Shown here one piece after another: positions 23,001-34,000 of a stretch of 64,000 bases of DNA. The translations under genes and the position numbers were made by a program. This DNA is from Corella eumyota (taxonomy: Eukaryota; Chordata; Ascidiacea; Phlebobranchia; Corellidae). The notes beneath the pieces are model-generated. The model searched no databases. It had not been told where the DNA came from and was given only the letters and a program-made list of their open reading frames with translations. The DNA is taken from the NCBI GenBank assembly GCA_963082875.1, contig OY720097.1:2542001-2606000 (forward strand). The letters run 5' to 3'. Numbering within the stretch: position 1 is the stretch's first letter; each line of letters begins with the position of its first letter.

Positions 23001-26000
23001 AAAATAAAGAAAAAGTACAAAATTATGTTAAAAGTATTAAATATTTTAAATCTTAAAAAATGTTAAATTTACTTAAATTAACATTACATTTGTATTTTTT
23101 AAAACATTCGTGATTTAAAAAATTATTACAAATTAATTAAACAACAAATCAAATAATTTTACCCCTAGCATTTGATGTAGGTAGTAAAACTGGGGCCCGG
23201 TGTAATAATACATGAAAGTATGATAAAATAAATATCCATTTATCGCTGCCCAGAAAATCTAAAATAAAAATAAAATAAAATTAAAAAAGATTTTTGAAAT
23301 TTTTTTGAAATTAAATTCCTGTCAATCACGTGACAGGTGCGAGTGAAGTGTTTAACATATTTGTGACGCGTGCCAGGTCGGCGACCCCAATAACTCAAAC
23401 CAATCGAGTACCACGTGACCCGAATTTATTTGTTTATCCTCGATTGACTTTCTTGGCAAACTTTTAAAATTCCGAACACTCGAAAGAATTTCGTTAAAAG
23501 ATATTCTAGAAGTTTTCTGAAAACTAAAACTTACTCGAAATTAAAACAATTTGAGATCAATCAATCAAATGCTAACTAGGCCACCCGTAAACTGTCACTA
23601 GTCGTCCTTTAACGACGACGAACAACTTTCGACAGCGAAATCGCTTTACCGAATTAATGACGGTTGTTAAAGAGTTTTAAATTTTTAAAAATTTTAAAAT
23701 TTCGCATTTTTGAAATTTGTTGTTTGAAATAAAAACCAAAATTGAAACCGTTTCATCAGGTTGACCCCTATCTTGGGGTCACGACCCTTTAATGTGTAAG
23801 GTCAAGTTTAGAATTACGTGTTAAAAGATTATTAGTGAAGCATTAAAGTTAATTTTAAGTGAAGTTTAAAGTTACTTAGTTGAGTGAAGTTAGGTTGCGA
23901 TAAACTAATTAACTCAAAATTTTTCTAAAACTCAAGAATGATAAAATTGACATTTCAAAAATTTCCAAATTAAAATGGCATTTTTAACCCATAGAGCCAT
24001 AGTTTTAAATTTCAAAACAACATTTAAACTGTATATTAAAATAGTTGTTAAACTTCCAAATATAGAATTGCCAGTGATGAGTAAACCCTTGCGGTTGAAC
24101 AATAATCCAACGCAATTTAAAAACCTAAATTTAATACGCAAAGGTATTAGGAGGTAATATGTAACCTGTAGTTATGTTACAGGTGAAATGTATTGTGCTA
24201 AAAGTCAATAAAAAAGAAATATTTAAAATTGTTTATTGTTTTGCAGAAAACTTTTAAAAAATACCAAGTCAAATTTAAAACTAATGTAATTTTAAGATCA
24301 ATACAGAAACGGGTTCAAATCTATTTATTTAAAATCATTTATAAAATAGATGCAAATTATATAAAAAAAATACTTTTAATTATTTTTATTATAAATATCA
24401 CTTCTGTGAGATTTTCAATATTTGTTGCAAATAATATCTATATTCGGATGGGTAATACGGGGGTATTTTGGGGGTGTGGGTTAAGTTTACTCTAACCACA
24501 GACACTAAGTACACACGAAAGTGGGTGTAACCCCATGTTTTACCCAAAAATAAAGTCGTGTACCCAAAAACTAAGTGAGCCTTTTCTAATCACACAAACA
24601 TAGTAAGAAAAACCCTTTAAGAACAAAGTGTATTGCGTTATTAATGTTAAAATATGTTAAAGGGTTAAATTTGTGTTATGATATATCCAGGTGTTAAAAT
24701 ATTTTTTAATTAAAATGTCTTAGAATTTTTTGCTTATTTCGCGAATTTGCAAATATTTAAAATTTTTGGTTGTACGTCGTTAGGTTACCCAGTCATGTGT
24801 TAACTTAATTAAGAACTATTTGAACTTAGAATATTAGTTGAAAATGTCATTGTCGAATATACAAATAATAATACAATTAATTCAATGCAATGTTAACGTA
24901 CAATAACCTAACCCAAGGCTCGTATAAAACGTTAAATTACGGTAGCTTTTAGATAATTTAATTGTTTTGGGCGATATTAGAAGCTATGCAAAAGTAAAGA
25001 AAACTGAATATATAATGACTTAAATTCTGTTTTTCATAAAAAAAATTTACATTACGTCATTATTGTTATCAAAAAAAATTTTTGTTCGATCAGATTTCAA
25101 AAAAACTTAAACTTTTTGCACAAATTTAACCAAATTCATCATTTTCAAAGGAAGCCAGTCCTTGAAAACTTCCTATTTAAATCGATAAAAGGAAAAACGT
25201 CTCATATTTGATTGCAAATTTTTGGCATGAATTTTTAATAAACTATAATACTTGAATATAGGATGGGCATTCAAAAGATAACAATTTTTTCTCAATTAAA
25301 AGGTCATTTAAAGGTAAAAAAATCTTTCTAGCAAAACGGCAACACTTTTTTAAATATTCTAAAACTTGTAAAGTTATATTTTAATTTATTTTTATGTCTA
25401 AACCTTGTTGAATTGGTCTGTTTATTGTTCAAGTTATACTGGGATTTTACTGGTCTATCTTACTAAATTCTACTGGTCTATTTTATTGTAATAGTTTTAC
25501 TGGTGTTTTACTGGTCTCTTTTATTAAATTCTACTGGTCTATTTTATTGTTATAGTTTTACTGGTGTTTTACTGATCTATATTACTAAATTCTACTGGTC
25601 TATTTTATTGTAATAGATTTACTGGTGTTTTACTGGTCTCTTTTATTAAATTCTACTGGTTTATTTTATTGTAAAAGTTTTACTGGTGTTTTACTTGTCT
25701 CTTTTATTAAATTCTACTGGTCTATTTTATTGTAATAGTTTACTGGTGTTTTACTGGTCTTTTTCATTAAATTAACTGGTCTATTTGATTATAAAATTTA
25801 AAATTAGCGGTTAACTTAAATTTGTTATGCTCAAGTTATAATTGTAGTCAGTTATCCAAACATTTAGAATGATTCAAAAATGATTAAGGGTTGAAATATT
25901 TCGTTTATGACGAAACATTTAAATCTCTTTCCACGTAACCTTAAATGGAAAGCCTGTAACTGTGCGGGTATTTAAATCTTTTTGTTGTTTAGATATTATC

Positions 26001-26102
26001 AAAAATGACTTGTTTTTTAGAATAATAAAAATGCAAAACACTTACCCAAAATATTAATTTCAATCCTTCGTTGATGACGTAGCTTCTCAATGATGACGTC
26101 AT
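14064..26102 (-). CDS. nox4: NADPH oxidase 4
   Basis: Fourteen exons: 26102-26046, 23258-23163, 22977-22867, 21780-21696, 18230-18133, 17888-17788, 17574-17494, 17280-16515, 16359-16198, 16014-15891, 15732-15246, 14906-14789, 14624-14461, 14184-14064. All phases agree, giving 856 aa against 578 in human. NOX4 rather than NOX1-3 from GPQFYYLHQMLG, CISRASATCINLN, CIAGGIGVTPFASILNTLL, VGVFCCGP and a C-terminal NKEAFS. Six membrane helices with paired heme histidines (SFHIYCGY, VHVGAHA, KIHHLFIVFY, LLFVHALE), FAD motif HPFTLTS and the NADPH motifs follow. Known role: constitutive, p22phox-dependent H2O2 production. Oddities: the extracellular E-loop (exon 8) has about 190 extra residues and the FAD-NADPH linker (exon 11) about 90, both with internal repeats. 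The usual WxCRD reads WICKN. The start codon lies inside a TGACGTCA palindrome. Introns 1 (2.8 kb) and 4 (3.5 kb) are the largest. Confidence 0.94.
15405..15556 (-). repeat. In-frame 42-bp repeat in nox4 exon 11
   Basis: Encodes about 3.6 copies of a 14-residue unit: GKYEINQSNLNTTC, HVTKSNQSQFNKDG, HVTEVNQSHASTLN, HVTKTDQS. It sits between the FAD-binding barrel and the NADPH-binding domain, so it should face the cytosol. On the DNA each unit carries a GATTGGTT and a GTCACATGA-like stretch. Confidence 0.8.
16629..16799 (-). repeat. In-frame 57-bp tandem repeat in nox4 exon 8
   Basis: Three units of exactly 57 bp (16629-16685, 16686-16742, 16743-16799) plus flanking partial copies. Each encodes 19 residues of the type PEPEPFNKMVKKDGTMFII. 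This builds part of the greatly enlarged extracellular E-loop of NOX4. Units 2 and 3 are nearly identical, unit 1 more diverged. Confidence 0.9.
18231..21695. other. nox4 intron 4, gene-free
   Basis: 3.5 kb without coding sequence. Holds a 3' SINE fragment near 18721, five TGACGTCA palindromes (19218, 19321, 20103, 20168, 21224) and a CACGTGAC at 20051. The stretch 20200-20300 and 21220-21400 is less AT-rich than the rest, which could mark a regulatory element; nothing more can be said. Confidence 0.5.
18721..18810 (+). mobile_element. tRNA-derived SINE, 3' fragment
   Basis: Starts at AAGACTGGGTCG and runs through GATGTTACTCTATG and TTCGACTTTCCCACATC to the poly-A tail. In nox4 intron 4, opposite to the gene. 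Only the last third of the element remains, as expected from 5' truncation. Confidence 0.85.
23259..26045. other. nox4 intron 1, gene-free except a tandem repeat
   Basis: 2.8 kb between the first two nox4 exons. Contains the 60-bp tandem repeat at 25445-25790 and two CACGTGAC sequences near 23327 and 23412. Short open frames here (for example 24229-24495) have no homology and odd composition, so they are not called. Confidence 0.5.
25445..25790 (+). repeat. 60-bp tandem repeat array in nox4 intron 1
   Basis: About five and a half units of roughly 60 bp built from TTTACTGGTGTTTTACTGG, TCTTTTATTAAATTC and TACTGGTCTATTTTATTG. Each unit is itself two or three variants of a shorter TTTACTGGTC-type word, so the array is a higher-order repeat. 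Copies differ by a few substitutions. Confidence 0.85.
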
Positions 26103-28895
26103 ATTCTTTTTGTCGGTATGTGAAGTTGCTTGATTCTAAATAAACTAAAACCAAACCACGGAGAGGCTTATATACATTTAAACAACAAGGGCCGTCTGCA
26201 AAACAACAGAATAAGTTGAAGTAAATAAGTTTTCAATGTTTTGAGATTTATTTTTAACCCAAAACCTGCTAAGCTGGCAATATAAGATGAGAATTGCTTA
26301 CTGAACTTTGTGACAATTAGTCGAGAATAATTAATTTTGCGCACAGCGTCAATTTTGCAGAAAATTATTTCTCTTTTCTACGTCATAGAGTCGATTGTTA
26401 CGCAGTTATGAAAGCTGCAGCGCTGTGGCGAGGTCTACTCGGTATGTTTTGCTCCCATGCTGTATAGGTTGAACTTAAAAGTTCAAGGGCCAGGGGATTT
26501 GTTAACCTTGGTATTTTAAACATCGTAAGTTCTTATAATTTAACTTTTAAAATTCCAATCTCAAAGACAAAATTAAAAACCCTAAAGTTAAAGATTGTTT
26601 AACAAAAAAGTATAAGAAAGCTATGTTATATTTTTACAATATTATTTGTCTAGCCATTTCTTCTATAAACTATGTTGCTATTTAAGGCTCGTTCATTATA
26701 TGAAATTATTAAAGCAGTTATGTATGCTAACGTTGTGCAAAAAAAACGTGATGTAGGCTTATAATGTTTTAGTTTTTTTTCAGTCAGTCCGACCGCACGA
26801 GAGATATTTTTTCTAACATTGGATAAATAAAAAAATAAGTCAAAATGCAAAAGCAAGGTTAGGGTTAGTAGTAGTCTTAATATTCGAGTCTTCACAAGTC
26901 TTGTTTACGAATTTTTAATAATACCACTCTTTTAATACCACTATCGCTCGATTATAGAAAAAAATAAAAAAAAAACATTAAAAAAACCTTAGTTTTTGTT
27001 TTAAAGAGGTTAAAGTCAAAGATATACATACTTTTAGCGCATTTTTATCTTTAATTCAAAGTAAACTTTTCTTAAAAATTATTGGTGGGATTTTTCCTCG
27101 AAATGTTCTAATTACCTTTTCTTATAAACTAGACCAGATGATTAGGATTTTGCGTGAACCAGGAGATTATAGAAAACTCGCGAACTATTTGTTTATTTAT
27201 TTAAAATATTCGCCATGTCTGTTGCTTCGTTTTAAAATAAAAAAAAATTGATTTTTTTAAAGTTTTTTTTTCGGTGCAATAAAACTACTCGAACGACCAC
27301 GTGACCTAAAACTTTGTCTTTTTATTACCATAATCCCACTTGTGTGACGTCACAATTCGACAGACTGTAAATAAAAGAAAACTTAAGCTGAAAAATCTGT
27401 TTGGTTTGCAAGAAAAAGTAATTTTTGTAAACTAGTCATAATTGAAAAATAAATAAAAAATTGGATTTTAGCGTTATTTATAAATCTTTTATATACACAG
27501 TTTACCTTTATATATATATATATATATATCTACTTCTAATAGAGTTTGGGTTATATAAATAAACCATACAGGTTTTTACTTTAAATTTATCTTAGAATGT
27601 TTATATAAACATATTCAATTCAATTTGTATCTATTCAATATATGTAGCCGGTTTATTGACATTCTTATTTGGTTGTGGTTAAATCACGTGACTCTATACC
27701 CGATTTAATACACTTTAAATAGAGTTTAGTATTTACCTTTTAAGAGATGTGTTTAAATAGCGAATTTAACTTAGGGTTTGTTAAATTGTAGCAATTTAGT
27801 ATCTACACTTATCGTAATGTCAATACTTAAAAAAGAATTTGGAATTTAATTTGACATTTTTTGACGCTAATTTACTTTTAAGCCTCCTTATCTTAGCATA
27901 CATGCTGTTTTACATTATCTATGATCTCTATAATGTATTCTATATAATAGAATGCTTTGAATCACTTTAATATGCTTAGAAATTCCTGTTTTTTAAACCT
28001 GTACTTTGGTTGACATTTTTTGTCTAAATTTTTTTCTGAATTTCAATTTTTTGACCCAAACTTTTTTTTTAAGTTGAACGAGTTATGACAAATTTTATCT
28101 GATTGTGATTCGCGACAACTCGAGGCCTTTTATACCGGCGAAATATTAACACGCTTGACTGCACGCGCAAAAATAGGGAAACCAAAATAAAGAGAAAAAA
28201 AATCGCTGTAACAAATTCGGAAAAAAGTTAAAAAAGACGTAAATTTGCACGTAGAAACCTCTTTCCAATTAGTACTTGCCATTGTTGGGCTTTGAGGCAA
28301 ACCCTCCACCCTTAACCGACATTAACGATCTTTTTTTGTTACTTTTAAACTGGTTATGGTTCTATTTCGTCGCTAAAAGGTTAAAGTAGTGTTAATTAAA
28401 GGTGGTATAGGAAGTCTTGATAGTATGTCATTATATTCTTATTGTGACCTTACTCTTACTTAATTATGACGTCATTATTTCCGACATTAAAATAGAGATT
28501 TGGCAAAAATAAAACGTTTTGTAATAATTTATTTTATTTTGTAAATTTATAGTATTCAATAATCTCAAAACCGAAAAAACTTTTTATGACGTAACTAAAG
28601 AAGGGGTAATTACTAGAATATGACCCCGAAAAGAGATTATATCTGGCACATTAGGGGTCAGAAGCCATAGATAATTGGGGGTTACTTTTTGACCCAAATA
28701 CGTGTGTTAGGGGTAACGTTATAGCCCCAACATAACCTGATACTTTAATTCGTTGTTTAATCAACCTAAGCTAGGATAAATGATTTACGAGTTTAATGGT
28801 TTAAGTCGTTAGGTGTTAAATTGGTTAAGTTTAAAAGTTAAAATAAATGATTTTTAACATTTTTGTGTTGTTTTTATTAATTTTTTAACTAAATA

Positions 28896-29172
28896 TGTAG
28901 TGGGTAAAACCTTTGGCTTCACTACATAAGGTCTTAAGTTCGATTCCCACTGCTTTCATGCTGTAGCAGTTTTAAGTAAGACGCTATAAACGTTAAAAGC
29001 TTATGCTAAACCAAAAAACTAAACAGCAAATTAATTATTGGGTAATTATAATTAATAATGTCCCAAACTGCCAAAGGCAACTCGAGACTGGGTCGGCGTA
29101 CAAAAACATGTAACTCTAAGTTTAGGCTGTTGAGTCGACTTTTCACATCGAGGATAAATAAATATAAAAAAA
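28896..29172 (+). mobile_element. tRNA-derived SINE, diverged, near full length
   Basis: Head TAGTGGGTAAAACC, B box AGTTCGATTCCCAC, body with GTAAGACGCTATAAACG, GGCAACTCGAGACTGGGTC, and tail CATCGAGGATAAATAAATA. Mismatches throughout suggest an old insertion. Confidence 0.83.
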
Positions 29173-30157
29173 TGATATTTAAAAACCATCAATATTCGAA
29201 TGTTTTGATTTTGAAAAGCTTGGTAAATGGTTTTTGGTATGTTAAGATACTCGAGACAACGTTAATACAATAAAGCTTATACCAATACAGTTTGTTTGTA
29301 TAAGAATTCGATATTAGGTCAATTTGTAAAGTTTACTTTTATATCTGTCATTACGTACCAAGCATTTAGTTAAACTAAATCATTCTTAATACCATATAAG
29401 CACGTATTATTTATTGAGATATGCTTTCGTTGGGTTATATGTTTGTTTTATTTTAAGTCTTTTTTGTAAGTTGTATTTTTTGAAACAAGATTGTTAAATT
29501 AAAATATCCAATTACAGGTAAGTGCACTTTGTCCTCAAACTATTTGGTAAGCCTATTTTATTATTTTACTTTGGTTTTATAATAAATTTTATTTAACTAA
29601 AATCTAGAAACCTAATAATGTGTAAAAAGGAACAAAATTGATTTTAAATTGACCTTGCAGACGCGTAAGGTCAAATAACCTGTCCTATTTAACCCATTAA
29701 TTGTAATATTGTTTGAAATAGGGGTTGACGCCCCATTTATGTAACGTGTGGGGCCCTTTAGAGTTAAAACAACAAATATGTGTGGGTTAAATAGGGTTAT
29801 CACCCCGTATTAAGGTGTAGCGATAAAATGTTTAATTTGTTTTTTTATTGTTAAGTGGTTGTCATCACTTTGAGATGGTGTTGTTATAAATATTTCAAGA
29901 AAATTGAATTAATTCTGGTTAAAAGCATGCCATTTTATCCGTTCCCTATAATTCTTTTAATATATATTTGCATCTGAAGTTGTATTTTTAACAATGTAAT
30001 ATAAGAAACAAATGGTTTCAACCCTTTTGTTTTCACAAACAACAAAAAGCCACACTTATATTTTGGGCAATTTTTTGTTCGCTTACCTACAGAGATTTTT
30101 TAAAATTGTTAAATTAAATTTTTTTTTAAATTTTTCTCTTAATGGCGGGTTAAAGAG

Positions 30158-30300
30158 CTTAGTGGACGATATATATTTGTATATATGTAGGTCCAATTTA
30201 TAGGACTAAAAAATTAACAATGGTGCGTGGGTGAATTATCTCAAGCAAATTTTAGTTAAAAGATGCGACCATATTACGACAATTAAAACACCAACCGTTG
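30158..30300 (+). repeat. Third dispersed repeat (copy 2)
   Basis: Shares GTCCAATTTATAGG, GGTGCGTGGGTGAATTATC and GCGACCATATTACGACAATT with the copies at 11738 and 54530. Intergenic. Edges uncertain. Confidence 0.55.
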
Positions 30301-31079
30301 GCGGTTGTATGGCTAAAATGCTTCTCTGTAAGCCCAGTAATAAATATTTACTACCTAAAAGCTAAACAAATTTTTTTGATATAGACTAATGCAAAAATAT
30401 TTTCGCTCTTCATGTTTTTGAAAGTTTTAGGTTTCGATTTTTTATATAAATGTTGTTAATTCAAATGCAATTATTCACAATCCAAAACTTTCATTTCTTA
30501 TTGTGACGTCACAGACACAAGGAAGTATCTCCATTGTTAAAAATTGACCCAAAACATTCCCACAATGCAATTTCCTCGTGCACCTGTTGTCGTAACAATT
30601 ATTTGTTTTCGAACAACAAAAACTCGATTTCCGAGCGGCAGTGACGTCACTTTTTAATTGTGACGTCAGCAACCTCTAATTTGTTTTTGCGTGGTAAAAT
30701 TTCAACCCAAAATGAACTAAGTTACTTTTCAATTCAAAAAAAAAAAATTTTTGTTATCAGGAATTTGAAAATTGTCAATTAAAGTTTTAGATAAAATTTA
30801 CAAATATTAGAAATGTAGTTTGTTGTTTCTCTAACTGTACTAACATCCTACAAATTTAACAATTATTATTTTGTTTTTTTCAGAGGAACTTTTATTAAAA
30901 AAGCTGCAGTTAGTTTGCATTTATTTTTTCCCTAAAAACAATATGTTTATGTACTGCTAAAAAAATCACTTTTTCACAAAAATACCAACTCGTTCGTTAC
31001 ACAAAATTTATTTACGGTTCATCATTTAATAATATATAACACATATCGAAAAAATCGTCACAAAGAAGCGGGAAATCCC

Positions 31080-34000
31080 CTAAATCATGCCAGGTTTGGC
31101 GTACATCGGAAGATGATAGTAGTTGTAGCTTAAGAAGCTTAACAATCTTCCTTCCACTTCTTTTTTCAGTCCCGTGCTATCGTAAACCTCCTTCAACTCC
31201 GCCCTCTGCTGGGCACTAATCACCAAATCTTCGTCCACCAGCTGGCGCACCCGAGCTTCTAACGAGGGGAGGTTTGGTGCTCCCTTCGGCGAGGATGAAA
31301 TAAAATCGCGGACCTTAATATAGAAATGACGTCATAATATATTGTCTGACGTCATACCACTAAAATTTTCGAGACCCAAGCTTTAAAAAATTTAAGATTT
31401 TTAAAGTATTTATGGAATTATTTTTAAATTTGCTTTAACCGGGTTTCGAACCACTCACCTCTTGTCTAAAGTCCTGGAATCGATCGTGAAAGATTGCCAT
31501 GGTCCAGGGCTCCCGGAAGAACCCGAACAGATCCGGAATCAAACCCTCATCAAACCTTGTTAAAAGCCCGTTTAAATATCTCTCATGCAATCCGAACAAT
31601 CTGACAAGATTACCGATCGGTAGTTCCCCGTCTGTGAGACACGTGATCGTTTCCACGCAGTTGTACTGGTTCACGTGAAGCCGGAAGTAGTTCCCACGGT
31701 CAGGTGACCCGGTCACGAGTTCACGACCATGGTCCGGATTGTCGAGTTGTGCGGAGTAGAAAGGTCGCTCTCCGGGTTTGCGGACGTGCAAATACTTAAG
31801 TCCGCCAGGGATCTCGCCGACTGTGATCTGTGACGTCATAAAAATTAGGTTGAAACGTCATGAGATAAAGGTTATGACGTCATTAACTTAATATCAACTT
31901 TTTTTATCCAAATATTATTTTTATATACCTTTGGTTCTTGGTACACTGGAACTAATCTTTCGTTCGGGTTTTCCCCCATGAACAGCGGGGTTTCAGTCAT
32001 ACCTGGGGCTGGGGTCGGGGGAACCACCGACTCCCTACCACCATCTAGCGTCGGGTCGAATAACGGAAGGATCGTCATTGCAAGACGGAATCCAATTTCT
32101 TTTGAACTAAAATTTTAAAAATTTGAATAGGTTTAAAAAATGGCTTATAAATAATTACCAACATAATTTTATTGGCAAAAGACGGCAGTTTTATTTATTT
32201 TGCAGACCTATAAATTGGACATACATGTGTAAACTCCTTTTAAAATAGAGTTAAACATTTTAAGATATATGTGTATGTAAAGCTTACCTGAAGTTTTCAT
32301 GTCTGTAAGCAAACCCGTCCGCGTGATATTTCCTCGCGTATTTGGTGAGAGGTCCAGCTGCCCTTATACGGGGGTCATTCGTGCGGAACATGACGTCAAT
32401 CGACAACCTTCCGTCGAACACCAAACATGCGTCGTTGGTCGCCGCGAAAGTCCGCGGAATAACACGTCGAGGGTGGAGGGACACAATTCCCGCGCAGGGC
32501 AGTGACGTCAGAGGTCTTGTCGACGTTGTGAAGTCGAGTGCGACGACCTTGGTACCTGTATGACGTCACAATAAAATCTTTTTAAAAGCGTCAAATTAAA
32601 ACCTTATTATGACGTCACAATTAAATAACTAAATCTTCTTATAAGCGTTAAATTAAAACTTTATTAATTATGACGTCACAACTAAACAATAAAGGGCGTT
32701 AAATTTAAACTAAGTTATGACGTCATAAACACTTACCGGTCGGCGTGCCTTCGACTTCCCAGTTTGCAATCACGTGATCGTCTAATACTTGCACCCCAGC
32801 GGCCTCTAGTGCCTGTTCTACATGAGCGGACACAACAGGTTCGTTAAAAGGATCGTTGGAGCAACCGTCCTCACACTGGGAGACTGTTGAGTTTTGAACC
32901 GGGGGTCGAACAAGGGTGATACGGGATCCAGTTAGCCCGGTTGTGAGAAGGGTTTGCACCGCCAAGTAGGCCTCGATGTTACGGCCGTATATCACAACCT
33001 AATTGGGGTAAAATAAACTGTATTTAGAACTGTTTTTACTAGTTGATTGTCCGCCATGAGCGCAAATCCAATCGCTAGTCGTAATATGGCCACAATTAGG
33101 TGTGTACTCGTAGTGAATTACCACTGCACCACAAACGCCAGTTGTTTCTACTTTAAAATATTCCAAATTAAACGTTAATACTATCCCATAAGCTCTACTA
33201 CACAACAATTTTTTTAATAAGCACCAAAAACTCAATGCGGTAATTCTAGTCCGAAACCTTGAGCACCGGTAAAGTGTTATACTACTCATTTTATTTAATC
33301 GCAAGATTAAAGGTTTGTGGTTCAGCCGCACCAGTGCCACACTATTTGATTTTGAGCTTTGGATTTACAGATAGCTCAAATGGATCCCAAAAGCTCTTTT
33401 ATAAAAACTGCACCAATAGTGGGTTAAACTTGTTAATTATTGTATAACAAGCTAAAAGGTTCCAGGTTTAAGCCTCGCCTTTTTTCACATTAACAACATT
33501 GCCGCATTAAACCCTAATATATAAAATTATTACAATTCACGCTAGTATCACAACTTACCATTCCATCTGTCTCTTCTTTCGATGTCGCTAAATTTGTCGC
33601 CCATGACGTCAGTTTTACCTCATCAGTGACGTCATTAAGCGCCATGACGTTTTCGGGACAGGGCAAGTTTTCGTCAAATGGTCGATTGATGGCGCCCTTT
33701 GCTAGATCGTGGTTGGTCGCCATGTTGCTGACGTCAGCACCAGTTGGACAAGGAACCTTAAGATTTAAAGCATGACGTCATAATTTTCAAATAAATACAT
33801 ACGTGACGTCATTTACAATAAAAAAATTTACAGAAGTTGATGTCATAAATAAAATTATGACGTCATACCATATATTGTTGTCCAGTACATAGAATAAGAT
33901 GATCGTAATTTATTCTTGAACCATCTTCCATTATAACTTGTCTGCGTGGTCGATCGATCGCTGACATGATACCTACGTCATAACCGATGGTATTACGTCA

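Larger units (their letters stand above)
26103..31079. other. Gene-free region between nox4 5' end and cfap61 3' end
   Basis: About 5 kb. The nox4 promoter should lie at its left end; a T-rich acceptor TTTATTTAG (AG at 26137-26136) precedes the nox4 start by 34 nt. Contains TGACGTCA at 27345, 28467, 30504, 30642 and 30661, a TA dinucleotide run near 27512, one SINE (28896-29172) and one third-family repeat (30158-30300). Short open frames here show no homology. No RNA gene recognised. Confidence 0.5.

Noticed and set aside
24229-24495. 88-codon + frame rich in Lys and Ile
   Set aside because: Composition of random AT-rich DNA; inside nox4 intron 1 with no homology.
26650-26895. 81-codon minus frame with a hydrophobic start resembling a signal peptide
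   Set aside because: Isolated in a spacer, no homology, no splice partners; leucine-rich look is explained by AT-rich composition.
29058-29273. 71-codon + frame
   Set aside because: Starts inside a SINE body and continues into its tail; no protein homology.
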